In this document: positions 31,442 to 42,860 of the stretch, piece by piece
Layout: each line of letters starts with the position of its first letter
How positions within the stretch are numbered: position 1 is the first letter of the stretch
Assembly (NCBI RefSeq): GCF_023278565.1
Contig: NC_064673.1
Coordinates: forward strand, 62,001-126,000
From: Colletotrichum lupini
Lineage: Eukaryota > Ascomycota > Sordariomycetes > Glomerellales > Glomerellaceae
Reading direction: 5' to 3'
Length of the DNA: 64,000 bases
The notes under the pieces: generated by a model
What the model saw: only the letters and a program-made list of their open reading frames with translations
Database searches by the model: none
What the model was told of the DNA's origin: nothing
Made by a program: the position numbers and the translations under genes

Positions 31442-33801
31442 TCACTCAAATCTGACGCAGGCGTTGTGACTACCCTGTTTCCTACCATCGATATAGACAG
31501 TAAACTCCACAGATGCCCCCGATGGTATCATCTCTACCACATAAGTCATCTTCTTAGCCATCGTACCATCAATAGTCATGATGTCAGGCAAACTGGAAAA
31601 CGGAGCGTCGAGCTTGCAATCAATGTAGCAAAAGTCATTGACCTGAAATGTGCGCCGATCTGGCACTTCCGCCGCATCGCATTCGCAGATGCCAACAGAA
31701 AAATGACCTCCGACGTCTTCTTTATAAATCTCATAATAGGTGAATCGTACTGGTACCTTCTGAGAAACAATTTCGCCCTATAAAGAAGTTTAAAGTGTGA
31801 ATTTGGTGTTCCGCCAGGGTGATATATGCGGGAGATTTACTTTTCTCAGGTACCAGTGCATTTGATTCTTGGCTCTCCAGACCCCCAAGTAGACATCGTA
31901 CTCTTTGTCTTCTTGAAGGTGCTTCTCCCGATCAAACTCCGCTCGGTAAGTAACTCCGTAGCTTGATCTTGATACTGTCGAGGTCACCTGGATAGTAGGC
32001 ACCTTAGTTCTGTAATCAGGACGTTTAATAAGGGTTTGATATTCAGCTCGGTAGCCATCAAGAAATCCCTTATGGACTGCGCCTCTGCAGATTGCGGTTC
32101 TTCTATGCACGATATCAGCCTTGATTGGTACGCTCTTTAAATACTACATATGAAGTAATGAATAGTCACTTACGGCTGTATACCCCCCGACTGCAGGACT
32201 TTCATCCCATGCTGCTCCTTGAGATGGTCATACAGGTATGGACTGGCGCCTAATCCTCCGACAAGAATGATTCCCTACGTAGGGAAGCACAGGTCAGTGA
32301 TTCAAACATTTTACGATTGATATCTTGTTTTCGGCTTACGGTAATTGTCAAGCCAGACCTCGTCGCCATTCTGATCTGCCTCGCAACCAGCTCATCAATC
32401 CCTTCAAAAGAGTCTATGAAGGCTCTTTGGATGTGGGTTCTATTTCTACACTCAGCTAATTGATAAAGACGTTATTCAAGGTTTGATTTACTTACTCCTT
32501 GAAATGAATCCTTCCATTCTTGATGATTGGCTCCTTGCAGAAGTCGTTGAGATTGGACTCGCTGAAAGCTTCGGCTGGTATTTCAACAATGTATTCTCGA
32601 TGGGTAAGATTGGGTACGAAAGTTGGTTTGATGAGTGCCTCCCACTCATTTTTCATGATTCTCTTCTTCCCAGTGTCACTCAGATGGTTCCATCTTGAGC
32701 CCAAGCGAGCTTTGCATGCTCTCTCAAAGGCTTCGTCAATGAAGATACCACCACAAAGGCTACCTATTAAGTAGGCGTTGTCAGCTTTTATTCTAAGCCG
32801 ACCAATCTCAGTTATATGAATGGTGTTACCTGTTCCTTCCACTGCTTCTTGCATCGATATGGGTTTGGTCTGATCGATTTGGTAGCTGATGAGATCCTAA
32901 TGATAATCAGATATATCAAACATAGACGGGGCCAATATTCGAAACATCGAGGAGAGTTTACACTTACCACTGTACCACCACCAGCATCGCAAATGATGTA
33001 CACATCGTTCTTGCTCACCTTTCGGCCTGGCTCGCTCAAAGTTGACAGAGCCGCGGCTTCGGGCTCAGGTGCCAGAGTCAATTTAGTTTCTCCTGCCGCC
33101 CGTGAATAGAGAATTCCTGCCTGCTCCGCGGCTGTCTCCATTGCCTGCCTCGCATAACCCTTCCAGATGGCAGGTACTGTGATGACTATGTGCAGTCTCA
33201 TGGCGTCGACGACTTCTTTCCCTCTCGCCTTAGTAATGGTATACATCGTGTGATTGAAGAGTGCCCGCAGAAAATCCGCCACAAGCGCAATGGCAGTCTT
33301 CCCAGAGTCTCTCAACATTCTCTTGCCTCGCAAGATGAATTCAGATGCGCAAAGTTCAGGGCCAAGATCTTCGTCTTTGAGGAGGAGTAGTTTGAACCAG
33401 CGGATTGGGTCTGCATCATCAGGTATATCATATCCCCACATCATCGTTTCGTCTTCGTAGTAAAGCTCTGTTGGGGCTTTGCCTTCTTCAGGACCCTTAC
33501 CAGGCCAGGTGGTGATGATGTTGATGTGGTCGTTTTCGAATTCTTCAGTCGTAGCCCAAGCTACCCCAGAGTAACTGAGTAAGAATCACTTCGTTAAAAA
33601 GAATGTTCTCAAGTCCAAATTCTGAAGAGAAAGGGAGACTAAGTTTACATACGTCGTCCCAAAGTCAATTCCAATGACAAGTAAGTCATCATCTTCCTCA
33701 CCATTTGATACCCTCCTCTGCCCAATGTGAGATTATGTTTCGTTGGAAGGAGTATTGCGTTGAAGACTAACCTGCACTTGGATATTGTACGCGGGTCGCA
33801 T
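31442..33801 (-). CDS. Hsp70-like ATPase of the HSPA12 type
   Basis: Nine exons (complement): 33801-33772, 33717-33653, 33574-32968, 32896-32830, 32763-32496, 32424-32340, 32274-32174, 32132-31841, 31777-31442. The product is 616 residues with all junctions in phase. The actin-like ATPase signatures are present: phosphate-1 IGIDFGTTYSGVAWAT near the N-terminus, phosphate-2 CDAGGGTVDLISY, and the adenosine motif GIILVGGLGASPYL. There is no typical Hsp70 substrate-binding domain or EEVD tail. The last part of about 200 residues is the divergent C-terminal region seen in fungal HSPA12-like proteins. Such proteins are often present in many copies in filamentous fungi and their clients are unknown. 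Two acceptors (AAAG at 32425 and GAG at 32133) are non-pyrimidine but restore the frame. The coiled-coil gene starts divergently 1.5 kb away. Confidence 0.85.
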
Positions 33802-35280
33802 GACCAGATATAATGCTTTGTTGATGAACTATATGGAGCACGTCAAGAGTAGTAAGTAGAAGGCCTAGATGCAGATCGGTGTCCAATGATTTACATTTGA
33901 GGCTGGTCATTGTGGAAACTTTGCTGCCTTTTATGGTCGACAGAGAGGAATATTCAACGTATGTTGGCGGCCTGCAGGCGAGTGCTCAGAAGATAGATGT
34001 GTCTGTCAAGGCAGGCTATGCTAAAGATTTTCTTTGGGGGCGGGCGCCTGCATTTCAGGCTGACCACCGTCCTGATCTTTTCCACAAGTACCACAATGAA
34101 ACAAAACTACCTCCGCCGCGAAAGCTGTTACTAAATGATCGAAATTCAAGGCATGGTATATCTGGATAGTTGGATTCCCCATAGGTTTCTTTGGCAGATG
34201 CTGTTTTGGACAATTACATATATCAATTGTACTGTAGCTACGCCCATTTTACTGCTGGAAGTGATCGGTGTTCTCCAATTGCTGTGCGTTGTTTGGATCC
34301 TGGAAACATCACCGATGCAGGCAGAAGGCTGCCAGGCTGTACGTGTTGGTTCTTGAACAGACTCTCACCTGAATCGACATGTCATGAACCCTGCATTTTC
34401 CCCTTCTCGGCGCTTCGGCACGAGTCTGTACCGGTAACAGTTCCTGTTCGCCTCAAAAAGTTCTAACCTGGCTGGAAACGACTGTTCCGGCAAACTTCAG
34501 CTGCAAATTTTCTGATGCACACCTCCCTTGCGTTCAAGTTGTCAATTTCACAGATCTGAGGTTTGAGACGCAGTCTCATGCAGCATTCTTGAGTATGGAA
34601 AACCCTGGCACACTCAACGAGTTTCTTCCATCCCGTGCTGTAGGATCAAATTCGTCAGGCGACGGAATCAACGGCGCCGTTTGCTGACACGACAAGCCTA
34701 GACGCCGTTGAGCCTGCTGCATCACACCACAAAAAAAGTTCGGTGAATAGGAGCTGACCTGCAGCCAGGTCATTTGGTGCTTGGCGACTCGTAACTGATC
34801 AATCAGAACGCCGAGAGTACAATGAAAGAGGAAGCCTACTCGGACTTGGAGGCTTTTTGTGTGACTGTGCTCGGTCCAACGGCCGTCCACCGAACTGATT
34901 TTGCCTCGTAATGCACGCAAGGGGTGCCACACCAACTTCATCTAAAGAATTGAGAATGTTCATACTAGTAGGCGAGGCTCACCAAGCCAACTGACCGGAA
35001 TTACCAATAAAATTCCAGGGCTAACTTGGTTTGTTTGGCCCCCGCAGAATGATGATCCTCCGCCGTTGGTTTAAGGAGAGCCAGCGTATCCGAATTTGCG
35101 CCGAGCTGAAGCTCCTTCATGACCCATTAGCTGCCATTACCTTTGGCGAAACAAACTGACACCCATGCTTCTTAAAAGCTACAAGGACGAGATCATACCC
35201 ATTCTTCTTCTTTCTCAACACTGCTGAGTCCATTCTCAAGTCAACGGGACCTTTCACATATTTGTCCCAGCCTTTTCATC
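33802..35280. other. Divergent intergenic region of the Hsp70-like and coiled-coil genes
   Basis: About 1.5 kb with no supported gene. A minus-strand frame of 121 codons (34576-34941) shows no recognisable domain and is left out. The region would hold both promoters. Confidence 0.4.
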
Positions 35281-36726
35281 ATGACAGAAAAGAGTTCGAA
35301 TGTCTACAACTCATCTAGCCGACCGCAAGCTCGTCTAACATGGCCACGAGATGGTGAACGATCGACTTCAAAGAGGGAGCTTCCCCGCCACGACAACTTT
35401 CAGGAGCAAGATTACTTCGACACGGAGGCAGCCGGAAGTCCTTCGTTGACATGGAGGAGCGGAAAGTCATCAAGATCTGTAAATACTACGTGCTGTTCTA
35501 TATCACAATGAACAGAAGAAAGTAACAAGCTTAGAACTGATAGATCTTGCTAACCTAAAAATTGAACTTCTGCAGTCCACAATTGATACCAATTCAATTC
35601 GGCAATCGGAATCCTCGGCCGAACTAGACCTGAATAGCTTGGGTCACATATGGGATCAGAGGCCAACCCCTGAAAGAAGTGAACTTGAAGGAATTAAGGA
35701 TGGATTAGATGAGAAGGAGGTCACACTACAGTCTTTGAAAGTCGAGCTGCAGCGAAAAGATGCCGATCTCGCTGATTTGCGTAAACGCTGGAAGCAGACA
35801 GCTAAGGAGCTAAACAGGCTGAAGATGTCACAAAAAGGAGGACTTTATGAAGTGACAGATCGGCACCTGGTGGAACTGGCCACCAGACTACGATACAATA
35901 TTCGAGACCTTGCGATCCGGCATTTTGAGGGCAAGATGAGACCCCGGGATTCAGTCCACGAACCCAGAGGATCCAGATTCTTGCATTACTTCGGCCCTGT
36001 TGTTCATGATACAACAGTACAAAACGCCCTACTAAAGTCTGGAAACAGACGCTCGAGCGTTATGCAAGCATATCTGTGGGAAATTCTCACCGCAGAGATA
36101 TTCGGTCGATACCTTTGGACAGGATCCGAACTATCTGGGGCCATTCAAGTCTTGAATAACCACATGAGACAAGGTAGGAGTATAGAATCCGTCCCATTCT
36201 CACGTTGAGACACTTTACTGAAATGAATTGCAACCAAGAGAGATGTCCAATTGCCAGTTTTGACGTCGAGTCCTGTCGGAGTTTCCAAATGTGGAGTACA
36301 CAGACGACAAGTATGATCCTGCACACCATCGACGCGAAGAAAGAATCCGCAGTCAGGCGGTTCATTGAAAACACGGTACGAGATACAGCATCCGGTATAG
36401 TGGATGCAGTCGCTTCCCTCATCATCATTGAGAATGATGAGTTGGGTTTAGAGATTGAGAGGATTCTGCATGAGGCTCTAGCTCTCGATAAGGAAATCTA
36501 TAGACAAGTTGCGCGTGTGGATTGGATCACTTACGAGACACCGATGATCTTTGATCCCGAGCAAATGGAATGGGAAGGAGACGATGAGGCGGGGAGACGA
36601 GATCAACCAGTCCGCCTTGTTGTGGCTCCGGCTTTAAGAAAGCGAGGGAAATCAACTGGGGAAGACTTCGATGTTGATCGATTACTGCTCCCCATGATTG
36701 TTTCACGTCTTGGTCCTGGGAACTGA
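35281..36726 (+). CDS. Unrecognised coiled-coil protein
   Basis: Tentative three-exon model: 35281-35478, 35519-36173, 36239-36726, 446 residues in frame. The first intron would be only 40 bp, or 37 bp with the alternative acceptor at 35515, so the 5' end is the least certain part. The first 65 residues are Ser/Arg-rich and polar. A heptad-rich stretch (LANLKIELLQS... to ...LADLRKRWKQTAKELNRLK) predicts a coiled coil at about residues 72-150. A more globular helical part follows (LVELATRLRYNIRDLAIRHF) and ends in an acidic then basic tail. I do not recognise the family, and no catalytic motif or membrane segment is visible. It is divergent from the Hsp70-like gene. A partner or client relation is possible but unproven. 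Confidence 0.6.
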
Positions 36727-37002
36727 TCGAACACGAGGTGCCGAGATTTCTGCAAGAACTTGTATCAGTCGGGTTATGATTGACATGAATAACGAGAGTC
36801 TTCGGAGCTTAGGACATCAGGAGGGAGCCAGGACTGATGTGAACGTAACGTATCTAGTGAGGGGGCAGAGTGGAATGCCGGTCAATACATCATTGATCAC
36901 CTAGCTAAGGTAGTTCCATCACTACACCCTGGCATGCATTGGTAAATTACACCCTCGGCTCTAGGTAATATTGCCACTCTGATTAATTAATTTATTCTTC
37001 CA

Positions 37003-37102
37003 CTAAAACCTAACGACCAACTTCTTCCCGGATACCTTCCCCTTGCGCAACTGGTCTAACTCCTCTAGCAAGATATCGATACCACCACTAATCTGTTTAA
37101 TG
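37003..37102 (-). pseudogene. Severed 3' end of the MDR dehydrogenase gene
   Basis: Read on the minus strand, this stub encodes 32 residues and a TAG stop. The sequence GGIDILLEELDQLRKGKVSG followed by KKLVVRF is the characteristic C-terminal end of zinc-type/quinone-oxidoreductase-like MDR proteins, where a GKVSGKKLV-like motif precedes the stop. Its codon phase continues exactly the frame of the ORF that breaks off at 40,895, on the other side of the Fot-like insertion. The dinucleotide at 37101-37102 is TG rather than the TA expected of the target duplication, so it has probably mutated. Confidence 0.85.
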
Positions 37103-40100
37103 AGTCGACCCACCCCCTTTTGGCCACCCCCCCTTTTGGCCACCCCCCCCTTTTGGCCACCCTATTAAAACATAGTATTAAAACATCGCCACTAACTATA
37201 CTTAATTAATTAATTATTTTTTATTACTATAATAATATAGTTATTATTCTCCCTAAGTAATTCGACCCTTACGAGTCGACTAGGACTAACTAAATAGTTA
37301 TTAGAGTCCTCCTAAGCTCTTTATATATCTTAAATATTCGTAAACTTAGTATTTAGGTTTATTAATATACTCTTCTTTTTCTATAGCCTTAATTGGTTAA
37401 CTTTAGCTTTTAGAACTCGAATATAGTACTAAAATATTACTAAATAATAGGCCTACTCGCTAAATACTTTTTTTATTTTTCTAAATAGTAGTCGTTAAGT
37501 ATTAAGTCAAAGCACCCACTTTTAGGCACCCCCCCCTTTTGGGCACCCCAACAAAACATAGCATCCAAACATCAATACCAACTATAATTAATTAATTAAC
37601 TACCTTCTACTGCTATAATAATATAATCAAAATTCTCCCTAGGTAATTCGACCCCTACGAATCGATTAGGACTAACTAGACGGTCGCTAGAGTCCTCCTA
37701 AGCTTTCTATACGTTCTAAATATTTATAAACTTAGTGTTTAGGTCTAGATATATAATCTTCTTTTTCCTAGGCCTTATGCGCTTAATCCTAGCCTTAAGA
37801 ACTCGAACTTAGTATTAAAATATAGCTAATTAGTAGGCCTGCTCTTTAAAAGCTTTTTTTACCTTTCGGAATAGTAGTTATTAAGTACTATTATCTAGAT
37901 TAAGCTCTATAAATAGCTTTAAGTAATCGCAGAGCTCGCTAGCCTTCCTAGGAGTTAACTAGTTAATAATAGAGGTCGCTAATGCTTAGTTAAGTGGTCT
38001 ACTAATATTATTAGTCGTCTGCCCAGCTTCTATGCCCCTTTTAGATAATATAACTTATATAAGTAGGACTATTAGGTTAAGAAGTAGCTTAGTTATGTTA
38101 AGTAGCTATAGTCTAGTTACTTTCTACTTATTTCGTATATTTAACGACGTTAAACTAGCTAAACAAGTAAGCTAGTAGTAGCTTAAGAAGTACCGCTTTT
38201 TAATAATAGTAGAATTATTTACTATATCCTCCTTACTAAGCTCCTTTTTATATATAGACTTAATAGGCCTAAAGATAGCTATATTTAATAACTAGAGGAT
38301 ATAAGAAGTATATAGTAATAAGAATAATAAGTAGACGTTATTTTTATAGCACTCTTATATAAATTCTGTCGTTATATAACTCCTATACCTATTTAGTACT
38401 AATAGTCGAGGCTAGTTTAGCTTACTAAGCCCCTTAATAGGGGGGGTCTTAGTTTATAATAAGAATACTTCCTTTAGCTAGTAAAGGGCAGTCTCGTCGG
38501 TCGTCTAGCTATTATCTATTATCATAAACTTCTAACTATTATAAGTAGTAAGTTAAAGAGGGAACTATTATTATTAAACCGACTTTCCCTTATAAATAAC
38601 TAGTAGTTTAATAGCTCTGCTATTAGTAAAGATATATTTAATAATCGTCACCTAAGTACGCGAACTAAGGTCTTTTTTTTATATTACTATAGCCTCTACT
38701 ATGCCTAAAACTAACCTATTAGCTCCCTTACCCTCTATTGTACTAATCTTATTTATATTATACTTATTAGCCTATTTAATACCGCTAGTCTTTAGTATAT
38801 TAAGTAATCTAAACTATTATTTAATTATATTAGTAATAACTTTATTAACGCAGCGCGAATCGATTAGACGACTTCTCTAAACCTTTATTAATAAATTCCT
38901 TTTAATAAAAGCGTTAATCTATCTCTTACTAAGTAGTTTATTATCCCCCTAGGACCTTAGAACTTGCTTGGTAAATTCTTTAACTTATTTATAAGTTAAT
39001 ATAATACCTAGGTAATATTATATACGAATTTACTAAGCTAGCTAGTCTTTTTATTATAAAAGAAGCCTCTAAAGCTCTACGAATGCCCTCGCCCTCGTCT
39101 AGTGGCCTCTCCTTCGACCCTAAAGTATTATCTTAAGAACCCCGAACTTAATTAAGGCCCTTTTAATAAAAAGACCGTTTTTAATAGTATTAAGTACCTA
39201 TTAGAGCTTATTTTTAATATATAATACTATTACTTATTAATTAATAAGTATACTAAAAAGGAATGTATTTAGACGATTTTTATAATTGTTATATTAAATT
39301 GAAATAATAGGTAGGGTTTTAATGTGGTAGCTAGGAGGGACTTTTAGGGGTGCCCAAAAGGGGGGGGTGCCCAAAAGTGGGTGCTTTGACTTATAATCTA
39401 GACTAAGCTCTATAAATAACTTTAACTAATCGCAGAGCTCGCTAGCCTTCCTAGGTATTAACTAGTTAATAATAGACGCCGCTAATACTTAGTTAATAGC
39501 TTTTTTAATATTACTAATTACTTACTTAGTATTTATAGTCTTTTTAGTTAGTATAACTAGGTTAAGTAGGACTATTAAATTAGTAAGTAATCTAGCTATA
39601 TTAGGGGGATATAATCTAGTTACTTTCTACCTACTTTATATATTTAACGACGTTAGACTAGCTAAACGAGCTTTCTAATAATAGCTTAAGAAGTACCGCT
39701 TTTTAATAATAATAGAATTATCTACTATATCCTCCTTATTAAGCTCCTTTTTATACTTAGACTTAATAAATCTAAAAATAGCTATATTTAACGGCTAGAG
39801 GATATAGGAAGTATATAATAATAAGAATAGTAAATAAACGTTATTTTTATAGTATTTTTATATAAATTCTATTATTATATAACTCTTATAGCTATTTAGA
39901 ACTAATAATCGAGGCTTATTAAGTATACTAAGCCCCCTAAGGGGGGGGGTCTTAGTTTATAATAAGAACACTATTTTTAACTACTTAAGGGTAGTTTTAT
40001 TAGTTATCTAGCTATTATCTATTACTATAAACTCCTAACTAGTATAAGGGTTAAGTTTAAATAGAAACTACTACTACTATACCGACTTTCCCTTATATAT

Positions 40101-40894
40101 AACTAGTAGTTTAATAGCTCGACTATTAATAAAGATATATTCGATTATAAATACCTAAGTACGCGAACTAGGCTCTTTTTTTTATACTACTATAGTCTCT
40201 ACTTTACCTAAAACTAAGCTATTAAATCCCTTACCTTTTAAAATACTAATCTTATTTATATTATATTTATCAACCTATTTAATATTACTAATCTCTAGTA
40301 TATTAAGTAATCTAAACTATAACTTAATTATATTAATAATAGCCCTATTTAAATACTTCGAATTAATAATACGACTTCTCTAAACCTTAATTAATAAGTT
40401 CCTCCTTAAGAAAGCGTCTATTTATCTCTTTTTAAGAGGATTTATATCCCCCTAGGATCTTAGAACTTACTTAGCGAATTTTATAAACTATTTATAAATT
40501 AATATAATACTTAAATTATGTTAAATACGAACTTACTAAGCCAGCTAGTTTTCTTATTATAAAAGAAGCTTTTAAAGGTTTATAAATACTATTACCCTCG
40601 TTTAATAACCTCTCTTATAGTTATAAAGAATTAACTTTAGAACTCCGAACTTAATTAAGGCCTAATTAACTAAGAGACCTCTTTTAATAGCCTTAAGAGC
40701 CCAAATAACTTTATTTTCGGTATACGAGATTATTATATATTAATAAATAAGTATATAAAAAAGAATTATATTTAGACGATTTTTATAATTATTATAGTAG
40801 TTTAAAAATCGTAGGTAGGGTTTTAATGCGGTAGCTGGGATGGAGAAATGGGGTGGCTAAAAGGGGGGGGTGGCCAAAAGGGGGTAGGTCGACT
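37103..40894. mobile_element. Fot-like (Tc1/mariner-pogo type) element 1, RIP-degraded, with a second element nested inside
   Basis: The terminal inverted repeats start AGTCGACCCACCCCC at 37103 and end as their complement at 40894. They contain repeated CCCCTTTTGGCCAC units, three on the left and two on the right. TA flanks the right end (40895-40896) and the mutated TG the left. Subtracting the nested element and its duplicated TA leaves about 1,903 bp, the size of Fot1-class elements, which also use TA targets and TIRs beginning AGTC. The interior has no open frame and almost no CA or TG dinucleotides, so the transposase has been destroyed by RIP. The orientation of the former transposase gene cannot be read. 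A second copy lies at 58,248-60,360. Confidence 0.85.
37505..39391. mobile_element. Nested Fot-like element of a related subfamily
   Basis: The ends read AGTCAAAGCACCCACTTTT at 37505 and the inverted counterpart at 39391. TA occurs on both sides (37503-37504 and 39392-39393). At the same position the other Fot-like copy (about 58,631) has a single uninterrupted TA, so the insertion site is confirmed by an empty-site allele. Length is 1,887 bp. The interior resembles the host element (the same opening ACATAG...ACTAACTATA-like block and later shared segments) but is distinct, so it is a sister subfamily. It is fully RIP-degraded, with no open frame. Confidence 0.85.
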
Positions 40895-41879
40895 TAGGGG
40901 GAGGTCTTAAAACCTCAGTGAGCCTTGGAAGTATTGCGTAGAACCGCGCGAGAGCCTGTCGATGTTCTAAATCGACCGGGAACTTGGGTCCGATTGGCGG
41001 CAGCCAGGCAAACTCTTTGCCAAAGACCGTATAAAGCATGATCATGTCATACTTGACACCTGGAACCTTTGACTCTCCTTGATCAAGCAGCGTGACAACC
41101 TTGCCACCCTTGGCCTGCAGTACTTTGGCCGTCAGAGGACCAGTGCCCTTTTCTGAGATACAGTCCAGAGCCAGGCTGATGTCTGGGAAAGCCGATACGA
41201 CTTCCTGTACCCAATTCTCCGATCTGTAGTTGAAAACGTGGTCGGCTCCATAGCTCTTGACGAGATCATTAGAATGTGGAGACGCTGTTGTGACCACGGT
41301 GCAGCCCGCTAACTTGGCGAGCTGGATGGCAAAGAGGCCGACGCTTGTTGAACCTGCGTAGATGAAAACGGTCCGTCGCGGTGTAGATGCTTCGAGCTTT
41401 TGCTTTGGCTCATCAGGCCACGGAAGTTCAAGATGCACATTCATCGCCAACACGGCAGTGACGGCTGAGACACCGTAGGTTGCTGCAGCCTCGTCCGAGA
41501 TGCCTTGGGGAATCTTCCACGCCAGATCTGCTTCGGCCTTGAGGTATTCTGCGAACGCGCCCCTGTCGTGATGCAAGCCGCCATGAACAACGCCCGCTAC
41601 ACGATCTCCCACCTTCCATGACTCTACGGCGGACTTGCCAACTTCAATCACCTCTCCTGCGTAGTCGCATCCAACGATGCAGTTCTTGGGGGATATGACG
41701 TCAATATGCTTGTAGTCGCTCGGGTTGAGAGCCACAGAATGCACCTTGACCAGTATCTCTTGGCCAGTGATGACAGGCTTTGGTACGTCGGTTACGTGGG
41801 CTCCCTTAAAGATGGACTTTCCCGAGGTAAGGTTGAAGATTCTTGCGGGGGTGCTACGATTTGACACCAAAGCCTTCAT
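40895..41879 (-). pseudogene. MDR-type zinc-binding dehydrogenase / enoyl-reductase-like gene, interrupted by a transposon
   Basis: The frame runs 328 codons from the ATG at 41879 (an upstream in-frame ATG at 41933 would add an unlikely leader). It shows the GroES-like part with GQEILVKVHSVALNPSDYK and CIVGCDYAGEV, a GDRVAGVVHGG turn, and the Rossmann part with VFIYAGSTSVGLFAIQLAK. It resembles the trans-acting enoyl reductase / quinone oxidoreductase branch of the MDR superfamily. At 40895 it runs into the Fot-like TIR and would add about 10 foreign codons before a stop. The missing 32-codon end is at 37003-37102 in the same phase. The intact protein would have been about 360 residues, normal for the family. 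The two parts are about 3.8 kb apart, so the gene is probably non-functional or makes a C-terminally altered protein. It is divergent from an NmrA-like gene. Confidence 0.88.
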
Positions 41880-42860
41880 TTTGAAGAATCGAACAGATCC
41901 GGTGGATAGATAAGTGTCGGACCTTTTTTTCAATTTCTATTGTCTTGATAGGGGTGTTCGGTTGTCCAGAAAAGCGTGAGATTGAGGCATGGAGGACAAG
42001 GACACTCGAAAGGAAGGCAGAACGCAGAGATAACCAAATAGACTGATGAAAACTCTAGAGCCTTGGAGTTTGAAATACCCGAGTAGATTAGGAACACGCG
42101 TGGGCAGGCTTTGGAAAAAGAAAGGCCGGTTTGTAAGGTCCGCCTACGTTCTTTGAGTTTCTTCGCGACATCAAATTTCGCGCGTGGAATTCTCTCGGAC
42201 GAATTGGATCTCCGTCCATGAGATGACTCAATCCAACGGCCTATGCCATCTTCATACTCTAACATTTGTATATTGTAATCTGTTCCGTTGGGGCGGCCGC
42301 TTTCTCAGAAAGGAGGCTCTGGAAAAACGAATTAGCCGATTCAAGACGAGACAAATATTCAAAGACTGGTTGTTTACTAATCATCCCGGTTGAGTGGTTG
42401 CCCTCCCATCTGCACCCAGCACGTTCCATTTGTGGAATACTAGCGGACACTAGATGAGCCGACTATAGGCAACTACAAGCATTCCTGTTTGCGGTCATCA
42501 ATGTACATGGAGTCCCATAACCTTACAGACCTTCGTCGGCCCCTGGAGATTTACTGGAGGAACACGGTAGACAGGAGGGTGGATTTGTAAGTCAAGGCCA
42601 TTTTCAGATCACCATAGCAGATTCCATTAAGACTAGTCGGTTTTGGAGGTTAAGCTACATGTGTTTTGATTCCTTGCCATTTGTACCGAACCTCACTCAA
42701 AGCTTGTATGTGCAGCGAGGTGCTCGTCTTCAATACGGCTGAAGATGATAAATATCTTGGCCTCAACTCCCATCCATAAACCTCCGTATACTATAACCAT
42801 CCTCATTGTCTTCTTCATCGGCATCTTTATTGCATCCTGAACAACTTTGAACCTCACGCA
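41880..42860. promoter_or_regulatory. Divergent promoter between the MDR dehydrogenase and NmrA-like genes
   Basis: These 981 bp separate two head-to-head start codons. No gene is supported. Composition is normal, without RIP. The arrangement allows shared regulation, but no specific site was identified. Confidence 0.4.

Noticed and set aside
34576..34941. Minus-strand open frame of 121 codons between the Hsp70-like and coiled-coil genes
   Set aside because: No domain, no plausible exon partners and no supporting codon pattern that I could see.
41880..41933. In-frame ATG 18 codons upstream of the MDR dehydrogenase start
   Set aside because: The MDR family begins directly with MKALV-like sequence; the extension is polar and unlike the family.
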